64,000 nucleotides of DNA from Shinella sp. XGS7 (GTDB taxonomy: Bacteria > Pseudomonadota > Gammaproteobacteria > Burkholderiales > Burkholderiaceae_C): assembly GCF_020535565.1 (NCBI RefSeq), contig NZ_CP084758.1, positions 1-64,000 on the forward strand. Reading direction: 5' to 3'. This document shows, one piece after another, positions 18,418 through 26,698 of the stretch. The notes under the pieces are model-generated. The model did not search any database and was not told the origin of the DNA. It was given only the letters and a program-made list of their open reading frames with translations. Within the stretch, counting starts at the first letter, position 1, and every line of letters starts with the position of its first letter. A program made the position numbers and the translations under genes.

Positions 18418-21400
18418 ATGACGAAACCGATCATCGCCGTCGCGATCGACATTTTTTCCCCAGGGGCCTATCGCGCCCCCGCGTGGCCGGCCGAACTCGG
18501 CCCGGCGCCGGGCTTCCTGGAGGACTACAGTCATGAGAAGGACTACGTCTACGTGGTCCTCCAGCCCTTGCTCTTCCGGGGCGCGGCAGACGCAGCGAAG
18601 GGATTCGCTGTCGCTGCGACAGCCGACGCTGCGGACTACTTCAAGCCCGGTCGCAAGCTCGATGCCGGCGACGTGGTGTTCGCCGACCAGGCGATGGCGC
18701 AGAGCCTGCCCGCGGAAGTGGAAGCCGTCCCCGCCTCCCTACCGCCGGGGACACGCATCTCCCTGGAGCTGATGCGCGGCGACACGCCGTTGTGGACCTC
18801 GTCGCACAGGGACATCGGGCCCGCGGGCCTGCAGCAGGTGCCGCCTTCTCCCTTCATGGTCGCGCTGGACGAATGGCCGGCGCTGGCGTCGCTCAATTTC
18901 GCCCACCCCCTGGCCAATGCGTTCTCGGAGCTGGACGTCTCCCAGCGCGAGCAGGTGTATGTGTGGCTGACCGCTGCGGCGATGGACCTCCTTCGCCACA
19001 AGAATGACCAGGACCCGTTGAGCCCCGGCCAGGAGGATGCATTGGCGATCTTGCAACTGGAGCATCCCCTGCCGACGCCCGCGGACATGCGGGGCCACCT
19101 GGTGGCGAACTCGCGTGGCGAGAGGATGTACGACCGCCTGCTGCGCGACGATCCGGCCCAGCAGAAGGCGTTGCGCCTGTCCGCCCCTCGCTTCAAGGTC
19201 GTCGACGGGGCCACGTTCGCCAAGCGCATCCGGGCCGAGATCGGTGCCAGCCTGCCGGCCGGCTCCACGCATGCGAGCTACCTGCACGTGTGGTGGCACG
19301 CCATGTGCAGGGAGGCCACCCGTCCGGGGACGAGCGAGGCTTGGGCCGACGGCACTCGCGCCAGCGAGTTGGCGGGCGCGCTCGGCCGGTACTTCGGGTT
19401 CGGCGAGAGGCTCCGGTGGCCGCAGCCGCCCTTCGCCGTGACAGGGCCGTCCAACGAGGTCTTCATGGTTCCGCGTGCACAGTCCGCTGGCGCTCGTTTC
19501 GAGACGAATGCGGCGAGCCTGTGCGAGCTCGTCTTCAGGGTCCCGGTGGCCGTGCTCGGGGGCGACCCCAAGGGGCTCGTTGCCCGGCTGTCCGTCGCCG
19601 GGCAGGTGCGGGACGACGCGCAGCAGGCCCATGGCGCGCACCGCCTGGCGCCGCAGCTGGCCCAGGTAGCTGCGCTCGCCCGCCAGTGGCAGGCGTCCGC
19701 CACGTGCCGGGCGCAAGTGCGCCGCGACGATCGCGACGAGGACGGGAAGCCGCTGCAGGACGCCAACGGCATCGTGATGATGCAACCCCGGGCAGCGAAG
19801 TGCGTTCCACTGGACAACCCGAAGGCCGCGGACCTGTTCTCTGTCGCCGGCGTCCTGCTGGACCTGGCCGACAGCAGTTCTCGGCATGGCCTGGGCGAAA
19901 GTGGGGAAGGCCTGGTGCCGGTGCGCGAACTGCGTCGTGCGTTACTTCCCGAGGAGTGCCTGGCCTTCGAGCAGGCGTTGATAGGGGCCACCCTCTGGCG
20001 GATCAAGGGCCACCTGCGGGCTGCGCCGGTTGCCACCGTCCCGGCGGAGCCTCCTTTGCCGCGGGTGTACGAGTTCGTCGCAGCGCGTCTTTCCTCGACG
20101 GCCGTGCTGGGCGTCGCGGCCGGAATCGCTAACTCCGAAGCAGGACGCTTCAAGGAAGTGCTGCCCGAACTGCTCGCGGGCGCCGGCCGGTTCAATGCCA
20201 GCCTCTGGCTTCCGAACGGCGCCGGCATCGTCGACCTGAAGGATCGCCTGGTCGATGCCGACGGTCCCGACAGCGACCTGCGCTTCTACGTGCTGGACGA
20301 CGATCCCGCGACCGGCATCGGCAGCATGTTGCCAGCGTCCGGCAATGGGGCACCCGATGCCTTCCCGGTCGCCCTTGTCATCGAGGTAGTCCCGGGGCAG
20401 GCCGGCAGCGCGGACGCTCAGCGCTGGCTGCCCTTTAATGCGGTCCGCAAAACTGGGGCGGACGTGCCTTGGGTGGCGCTGAACCGCTCGGCACTGAGCA
20501 GGGTCAGCCGCTCCGTGGACAGATGGATGGAACGCTTCCATGTGACGCCCTTCGTGGACGGCGCGCCGAACGCGGACGATCCCCTGCGCCAGCACCTGTC
20601 CAACTTCAACAAGCTGAGGGTGTTCTGCGCCAGCGACGGCGGCAGTTATGTGCCCGTCACCTATCCGGATGCCGCAGTCCCGCTGGCGCCCGCACCGGCC
20701 GGAAAGTACCCGGACTCCCTGCCATGGGAGCGTGGCTGGCCCGAGCAACCGCCCTTCAGCTACTTTGTCGGGCACCTGTATTCGCAGGAGAACGCCACCG
20801 AGCGGCCGGACGTCGGCAGCCCGGATTCATCGCAGGACCGGGTGCCGGAGGCCCTGCGGTACGTGCGCTATCGGCGCGCCGATGCGGCGGCACAGCTGGC
20901 CGGCTACGTCGAGCACCAGTACAGCTATCGCATCCCGATCCTTCAGAAGGACTTCACCGCCGATGCCAGGCTGGCCACGGACCTGCGGAATGCGGCGGCG
21001 CTCGTCGCCCGCGGCAAAGGGGTCGCCGAGGTGGCTGCCGACGGGATCCCGGAACAGGAGGGGAAGAAGTCGCCCCTGCTCGAAGTGAGGATCGTCGACG
21101 GCGCCAACGCGCTGGAGATCGCGGGGCGCGCAGATTACTTCGTCCTCGCGTTCGCGGCCGAGTCCCAGGCCGAAAGCGTGCAGGGGGTCGGACGGACACC
21201 GCACGTCGAGACGTTGCGAAACATCTACGAAGCGGTGCGGGATTTCCTTCACGCGCTCGATGGCGGCGGCGCCTCCCTGCACGCCGAACTCTTTCGCTTT
21301 GACAACAGCCTGCCCCGGGCCGGCACAGGCCGCGATGACGCGCAGTCGATCCCAGCCCGGCTCGACCGGTTCGTCACCGGCGAGCTTCCGCTCAAGCCGG

Positions 21401-24400
21401 GCTCCGGCGTCGGAGGGGCGCTGCGCGCGGGCCTCGCGCGGCTGGCGCCGGCCACCTTCGAGGAGTTCCAGCGCGAAGTGGATGCCTTGCGTTCCGGCGG
21501 GGGCGGCGACGTCTTCGCGCCGGTTCGGCTGCCCATGGACGATGCCGACTGGACTTGGGTCGAGGGGACCGCGCCGACATCCGCGCCCGACCTGCGCGCG
21601 CTGGCGAATGTCGTGCGACTGGCACTCGACCTGCAGCGGCCCGCGAAGCTGGTCATCGACCCATCGGCTGCCGAAGGACGCTTCATTCCCTTCAGTTCCG
21701 CCAGCGACCCGTCCATCCCAGGCTGGATCAAGGCCAACGTCCAGCAGGTGGTCGCCCGCGCACGGGAAGAGCTCGCTACCTTGTTGCAGCGGCCCGCCCA
21801 GGCGGGAGAGGGTTCTTCGCTTTACCGTCGCCGCGAATGGCTTTGCATGCAACCGCCGAGTGGCGAAGTCGTGGTCGAGCAGGGGCCCCCCGCCACCGGA
21901 GCAGGTGCGCCGCAAGCCTCGAAAGAATCGCGCGAGGGGCGCTGGAGGATGATCTTCGGCGACTACGCCTCCACGGTGCTCGTGCCGCCGGGGACCATGC
22001 GCCAGGTCACTCGTGTCGCTGAGATGTTCTATGTGCCGATGGCGTTCCAGCCCTTGGCAGCCCACCCAACCCTGGCCACTGGCAACGACACGCTGTCCTT
22101 CGCGCAATTCCTTCTGGGCGTGGCGGGCGACCTGCTTGCGGGCCGGCTGCCGGCGGACATCCCGCTCAAACCCAGTGCGATCGGCAAAGCCAGCGACGAC
22201 GGCGCCCGGGCGAGGGTCCGACTGGAGCATCTGCTGACGAGCCCTGGCGGCATTGCCTCGGCGCTGGAGCAACTGGTCCATGCCGTGCACAACGACGCCG
22301 TTCTGCGGGGCGTTCCGGACAAGCTCACGCAGCGCGCCCTGGAGCTGTGGGATCGCAGCGCGGTGGCCCGCTCGGCATCGGTGAAGGCGCTCCTGGCGCA
22401 GCGTCCGGAACTGTTTGCCAACTCACGTGCGATCGGCGTCGCGGTATTCGATCCCGATCGGTTCGCACGGCCCCTGCAATCGGTGCAGGTATGTAAGCGG
22501 ATCTCGCAGAAAGCCGCCACCGAAGCCGAGGCGCTGATTGATGTCGACCGGCTCGTCATCCCTCCCACGCCCTCGAAAGAACCCGCCGTCCTGCTCGACC
22601 CGCTGGAAGCCGCTCGCTACGACACCGAGTTCGAGCTGCCGATGAACCGCTACAAGCTGCTCGATGGCAGCGAGTCCACGGACGCCATCTACGACTCGCC
22701 GATCGAACTGGGCCAGGTGACTCTGGCGTGGCGCGGCGGCACGTCCGGCCGGACGGGCGAGGATTTCCTCGAATCCGAGCACCACTTCCCGGTCGCCACG
22801 GACCACCGTCCCCTCGAGCGCGGCGTCGAGGTCGATGCGCCGCACTGGAATCCGCACTGGGCCTACGCCATGACCGGCGCCCAGGCGGGCACCGAACGGC
22901 GCCTGTATCTGCTGCCTTCGCGCAGGTTCCCCGCGGCCCCCGTTTCTCTGCAAGTGGCCGCGCAGGGTGGTGCCGGCCCGGTCAACACGTCGGCGATCAA
23001 CTTGACGTCGACGGCCGCCGGCCAGGCTGAGCAGGTGTTCCAGAACGCCCTGAACGGGTCGCTCAGCGCCCTCAACGCGCTTCATCTAGTGATACGCAAC
23101 GAAGACGGCCAAGCCGCGGCCGACGCACCGGCCTGGAGGATTTCCGCGGGCACCGCGACTGTCAAACACGAGGATGCGGACGGCTGGTACCGGATCGACA
23201 CGTTCTTGGAGCACCACTACTTCATGGTGGAGGCCGACGAAACGGGCGACGAGCCGTTCGCCAACGAGGTCTTTGAGATTGATGTCCAGGTCAACCGGGA
23301 CGGAACAATGCCTTCGGCCGCTTCGCCGCCCGTGGCAGACAGCTCGCTCCCGGTCGCGTCCTCCCCCCTGTTGCTGGCGTTCCGGCGGTGGCAGCAGGCG
23401 CAGGGAGAGGGGAGTCTCAAGCCAGCGGTCCCCCTGCAACCGGCACAGGACGAGGCGATTAGCCTGCCTGCACTGGTGGAAAGCGTTGCCTTTTGGCTTT
23501 GCAAATCCGTCGCCGATCCGGCGCAGGTGCCCGCGCAGGAGCGCGAGGCGCGAGGTTCCGAGTGGGTCTTGAAGCCCTTGGACGCTCCGCGAGAAGACCG
23601 GACGCCGGTGAACTTCCGGGCGGTTTACGAGTTCGCGGAACCGAACGCGACCCTGAATGTCGATGCCTTGGTGCCATCGCCCAACCCCGAGTCCCAGCGG
23701 ATCGGCGGCGTGGTCCAGGTTTCAATGTTCAAGCCTGTCGCCGGGCAGGTGCCGTCAAGCGTCCGGGGTGAGCGCGCGATCCTGCGCGTCTCCGTGCTCG
23801 CCGATCCCTGGTCGCGGGTGCGCCTGCGAATGCGGCAGATCCGCAACCGCCGCGACGTGGCCGGAGGCGCGCCGGACATCGATCCCGTGTTCGAGATGCA
23901 GAGCGCGTATTCGTCTTGGAGCGCGTACTCGCACGCGGAAAAAATCATCGACGCCCGGAGCTTCGAGGCAGCGCAGGTCCCGCCCAGCGAGCGCCGCCTG
24001 GAGATCACCTCGGTCCGGCTACAGGACTGGATTGCGAAGCGGTCCAGCGCGGCACCCCCCGATATCGGCCCAGTGGTCGCGTCCCGGCTGGGTGGGGTCA
24101 TCCCCGCGGGTGGGCCGTATGCAGGCAAGCCTTACTGGAACGCCGCGGAGATGCTGGATCCGAACCGGAAGGTCTCGGTGGTCCTGCGCCAGCGGCAACC
24201 GGATCGCCACATGCTACACAACGGCGCTGCGTGGCGTCGACTCGATCAGCGGGATCTCTTCGTGCCACGGTACGTGTTTGGAGAAATGGCAGCTTCGTCG
24301 GTAGACGCGCAACTGTGCGCCGTCGCCGCGACCACCATCACGGCGGGCGAGCCGGAGCTCGAGATCACGTGGCTGGACAAGTCGAGCGGCGGACCCGTGT

Positions 24401-24435
24401 ACCGCATCACTTGGCCGGTTCGGTTTTCGAAGTGA
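18418..24435 (+). CDS. Giant protein of 2005 aa, unknown function
   Basis: The last gene of the rightward block, 22 bp after the 1766-aa gene. It is one open frame with consistent codon use throughout. No signal peptide and no clear transmembrane segment are visible, and I find no nucleotide-binding, protease or glycosidase motif. The sequence alternates helical Ala/Leu-rich stretches and beta-like stretches. Residues from about 1420 on contain short Thr/Trp/His-containing beta segments, and the C-terminus ends in a beta-type domain. It could be a large structural or scaffold component. I do not assign a function. Confidence 0.7.
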   Translation: MTKPIIAVAIDIFSPGAYRAPAWPAELGPAPGFLEDYSHEKDYVYVVLQPLLFRGAADAAKGFAVAATADAADYFKPGRKLDAGDVVFADQAMAQSLPAEVEAVPASLPPGTRISLELMRGDTPLWTSSHRDIGPAGLQQVPPSPFMVALDEWPALASLNFAHPLANAFSELDVSQREQVYVWLTAAAMDLLRHKNDQDPLSPGQEDALAILQLEHPLPTPADMRGHLVANSRGERMYDRLLRDDPAQQKALRLSAPRFKVVDGATFAKRIRAEIGASLPAGSTHASYLHVWWHAMCREATRPGTSEAWADGTRASELAGALGRYFGFGERLRWPQPPFAVTGPSNEVFMVPRAQSAGARFETNAASLCELVFRVPVAVLGGDPKGLVARLSVAGQVRDDAQQAHGAHRLAPQLAQVAALARQWQASATCRAQVRRDDRDEDGKPLQDANGIVMMQPRAAKCVPLDNPKAADLFSVAGVLLDLADSSSRHGLGESGEGLVPVRELRRALLPEECLAFEQALIGATLWRIKGHLRAAPVATVPAEPPLPRVYEFVAARLSSTAVLGVAAGIANSEAGRFKEVLPELLAGAGRFNASLWLPNGAGIVDLKDRLVDADGPDSDLRFYVLDDDPATGIGSMLPASGNGAPDAFPVALVIEVVPGQAGSADAQRWLPFNAVRKTGADVPWVALNRSALSRVSRSVDRWMERFHVTPFVDGAPNADDPLRQHLSNFNKLRVFCASDGGSYVPVTYPDAAVPLAPAPAGKYPDSLPWERGWPEQPPFSYFVGHLYSQENATERPDVGSPDSSQDRVPEALRYVRYRRADAAAQLAGYVEHQYSYRIPILQKDFTADARLATDLRNAAALVARGKGVAEVAADGIPEQEGKKSPLLEVRIVDGANALEIAGRADYFVLAFAAESQAESVQGVGRTPHVETLRNIYEAVRDFLHALDGGGASLHAELFRFDNSLPRAGTGRDDAQSIPARLDRFVTGELPLKPGSGVGGALRAGLARLAPATFEEFQREVDALRSGGGGDVFAPVRLPMDDADWTWVEGTAPTSAPDLRALANVVRLALDLQRPAKLVIDPSAAEGRFIPFSSASDPSIPGWIKANVQQVVARAREELATLLQRPAQAGEGSSLYRRREWLCMQPPSGEVVVEQGPPATGAGAPQASKESREGRWRMIFGDYASTVLVPPGTMRQVTRVAEMFYVPMAFQPLAAHPTLATGNDTLSFAQFLLGVAGDLLAGRLPADIPLKPSAIGKASDDGARARVRLEHLLTSPGGIASALEQLVHAVHNDAVLRGVPDKLTQRALELWDRSAVARSASVKALLAQRPELFANSRAIGVAVFDPDRFARPLQSVQVCKRISQKAATEAEALIDVDRLVIPPTPSKEPAVLLDPLEAARYDTEFELPMNRYKLLDGSESTDAIYDSPIELGQVTLAWRGGTSGRTGEDFLESEHHFPVATDHRPLERGVEVDAPHWNPHWAYAMTGAQAGTERRLYLLPSRRFPAAPVSLQVAAQGGAGPVNTSAINLTSTAAGQAEQVFQNALNGSLSALNALHLVIRNEDGQAAADAPAWRISAGTATVKHEDADGWYRIDTFLEHHYFMVEADETGDEPFANEVFEIDVQVNRDGTMPSAASPPVADSSLPVASSPLLLAFRRWQQAQGEGSLKPAVPLQPAQDEAISLPALVESVAFWLCKSVADPAQVPAQEREARGSEWVLKPLDAPREDRTPVNFRAVYEFAEPNATLNVDALVPSPNPESQRIGGVVQVSMFKPVAGQVPSSVRGERAILRVSVLADPWSRVRLRMRQIRNRRDVAGGAPDIDPVFEMQSAYSSWSAYSHAEKIIDARSFEAAQVPPSERRLEITSVRLQDWIAKRSSAAPPDIGPVVASRLGGVIPAGGPYAGKPYWNAAEMLDPNRKVSVVLRQRQPDRHMLHNGAAWRRLDQRDLFVPRYVFGEMAASSVDAQLCAVAATTITAGEPELEITWLDKSSGGPVYRITWPVRFSK

Positions 24436-24984
24436 GGGGGCGCCCCCGTCCGCTTCTAGGCGCGTCGGTGGAAGGGCGGTGCTGGCGGGGTGAACGCCAC
24501 GACGGGAAGCTGAGTTGATTCGAGACACGCGACCTTCTCCGTTCCAGTGCAACCATCGCACAAAAACGCATCGCGCCAGGGCATGCCGGTAACGTACGGC
24601 CCGCGTGGACAAGGTCGCACAGAAAGTTACCGCCGCCTTCCTGTTCGTACCACCGCAATAGCGCAAGGCCGCGGCTGATCTGGAGCAGACGGATGCCATC
24701 TGCGCGCTGCTCCAATCCCAGGCGAACGCCCGCGTGAAGTCGGTGCCGGAGCTGGAGTAGCCTTCACTTCCAGCGGCGGCCGACTTCCACTCAAATCGGG
24801 GTGGCGTCCAAGTTGGTGGACACCGGAGAAATGGGCGGTCGAGCCCTATTCGACGCTCGGGTTGACGCACTCCAGATCTGTCGCGCCCAGAAAGAATCAA
24901 AGCCGACCGGGCGCCATGTCGACTGGCTGCTTTGGGTCGGGTTCTGCTCGACGGCCCGGGCAACAGGAGTCACTCGTCGGCTAC
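24436..24984. other. Gene-poor stretch after the giant operon
   Basis: I see no supportable gene and no convincing rho-independent terminator directly after the stop at 24435. The DNA runs into an IS5-family transposase remnant, so decayed insertion-sequence DNA is likely here too. Confidence 0.4.
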
Positions 24985-25171
24985 AAGGCTGACGAGGCGC
25001 CATGAGGATCATCCTCAGGTTGTGCCCGGCACCGCAAAGGGTGGCGTGTAGCACGTCGCCGATGCAGCCCTTGAGCCGGTTTCCTCGCGGGAGCGCTTTG
25101 GCAAGCGCGTCGACCAAGTCCTGCAGGTCAGCGAGCGCCTTCGCAGAATGCGCCCGGCCTTCAGCCTCCAC
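24985..25171 (-). pseudogene. IS5-family transposase remnant
   Basis: The reverse frame contains GNRLKGCIGDVLHATLCGAG followed by HNLRMIL. This is the characteristic C-terminal signature of IS5-group transposases (LKG..GD..HAVLC.AG.N). Both the N-terminal catalytic core and a proper C-terminus are missing, so it is a dead fragment. It lies between the end of the giant operon and the receiver-phosphoesterase gene and may mark an old insertion boundary between two cargo blocks. Confidence 0.7.
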
Positions 25172-25177
25172 TAGCGC

Positions 25178-26689
25178 CTAATCCTTCTCGGTCTGCGCGA
25201 TTTGAAACTGAGCATTCTCATCAAGCACCCAAGACTTCCTGAGAGTCTCTTTCAGATCACTTCCTATCCAGTTGATGCAGTACGCCGTCATCCCGACGAC
25301 GGCCCCCTTCGATCTTTTCAGCTTCAACAGATTGAAGCCGCGCAGTGAGTCTGACGGCCTGGCTGAAGCGCCCTTGGTCAACGTGGTTGCACAGCTGCGA
25401 ACCATCTGTGCGGGCGTATCGCCGGTGGCCACCGTGTGGTCATGAACATGCCCGTGCAGGAACAGCGCGGTCGGAACGGCTCCACGGAAGAATGTCGCGA
25501 AGGCTGCGGGGTTCTTGACGCCCTCGTCCTCGCTCGCACCTAGTGGGTTGTGATGCCCCAAGCCAATCACGACCAACGACACGTCCTTCACATCCGCCCG
25601 TACCTCCTCAAGACGCTCGGACACCGCGGCAAGAACGTTCGGATCCACCTTTCGCTCGGGCAAGCCGTACGGTGAGAGCGGCGAGGCGGTATTCACTCCG
25701 TAGAACGCGACGCCGAGATGGCGATAACCGGCTTCCACCCAGGCCGTCGGCCAGTCCGAGTCTGCATCGACAAAACTGTCGCGCACCGCGACCGAATCAT
25801 GAAACCTGCGATATGGGGCCAAACCGTAGGCGATGAGAGATCTCTGGCGGACCTCCTCCGCCAACTCCATGGACGCCTTCTCCTGTCCAACAGGTTTTGG
25901 AACATAGCGGAGGCGCGCTGATGCAGACAACGAAATGTTCACATCGTGATTACCCGGCACGTATAGAACGCGACGGGACGGCAAAGATGGCCACTTCAGC
26001 TGCTCTACGAAATACTTAATCCAAGCGAGACCAGCATCATACTGCGCCGGATCTCCGTGCTCGGCGACATCGCCCGTGAATGCGATAAATGCAGGCCCTG
26101 CCCCCTTTGTTATCTCACTGATGATTTCAGTGAGCCTGCGGGTTTCAAGCTTAAGGTTCTGATCTTCAAAACCTCCGGATTGCACGTCGGAGACGTGCAA
26201 TATCCACAAGGGAGAATCTTCTTCCAGACGCAATGCCGCATCAAAGTTCTTGCTGTCAAACAGCATGCGCTCAAAGGTGCGGATCGCATAGTCAATCTGA
26301 CCTCCGGCGCGACCTGGGTCAAGGTCCCGCCAATGCATGAAGGTACGGCAGTTCGGTTGTTTCAGTGCCTCTGAAATCTGAGCGGAATTCGACTCGTCCC
26401 ACTGCCCGCTGATGATGGCCACGGGAATGTTGGAGCCAATCTGCTTTATGGCTTCCGTCGACGTGAAAGTCTCCCAGCCTTCTCGTTCATTCAGAACTGC
26501 GTCCACGATGGCAGCATCGAATTTGCGGGTGCGCAACAGTCGAGCGAGATCGTTCGGACGCTCCAGAATGGTAGGAACGACTTCGAAGGAGAGCTCCTTG
26601 CTGCACTCTCGGAAGAATTCCTGATAAAGCGCACCTCGCGCTTCTGGCCCATCAAAGCTGTCGTCAACGACCAACACCTCACAGCGCAT
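25178..26689 (-). CDS. Receiver domain fused to calcineurin-like metallophosphoesterase
   Basis: 503 aa. Residues 1-140 resemble a response-regulator receiver: acidic pair D9-D10 in VLVVDD and a candidate phosphoacceptor D63 in AAIVDA. The usual conserved Lys is not obvious. Residues from about 160 on form a calcineurin-like phosphoesterase: SDVQ (about 167), GDVAEHGD (about 206), GNHDVN (about 246), GHHNP (about 381) and GHVHDH (about 413). The first motif is normally DxH; here it is DxQ, so one metal ligand differs. It follows the phosphoribosyltransferase/ATPase gene by 9 bp and is the last gene of a leftward operon. Inference: the receiver senses the upstream proteins and the phosphoesterase is the effector. 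Confidence 0.8.
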   Translation of the reverse strand: MRCEVLVVDDSFDGPEARGALYQEFFRECSKELSFEVVPTILERPNDLARLLRTRKFDAAIVDAVLNEREGWETFTSTEAIKQIGSNIPVAIISGQWDESNSAQISEALKQPNCRTFMHWRDLDPGRAGGQIDYAIRTFERMLFDSKNFDAALRLEEDSPLWILHVSDVQSGGFEDQNLKLETRRLTEIISEITKGAGPAFIAFTGDVAEHGDPAQYDAGLAWIKYFVEQLKWPSLPSRRVLYVPGNHDVNISLSASARLRYVPKPVGQEKASMELAEEVRQRSLIAYGLAPYRRFHDSVAVRDSFVDADSDWPTAWVEAGYRHLGVAFYGVNTASPLSPYGLPERKVDPNVLAAVSERLEEVRADVKDVSLVVIGLGHHNPLGASEDEGVKNPAAFATFFRGAVPTALFLHGHVHDHTVATGDTPAQMVRSCATTLTKGASARPSDSLRGFNLLKLKRSKGAVVGMTAYCINWIGSDLKETLRKSWVLDENAQFQIAQTEKD

Positions 26690-26698
26690 CTCGACCTC

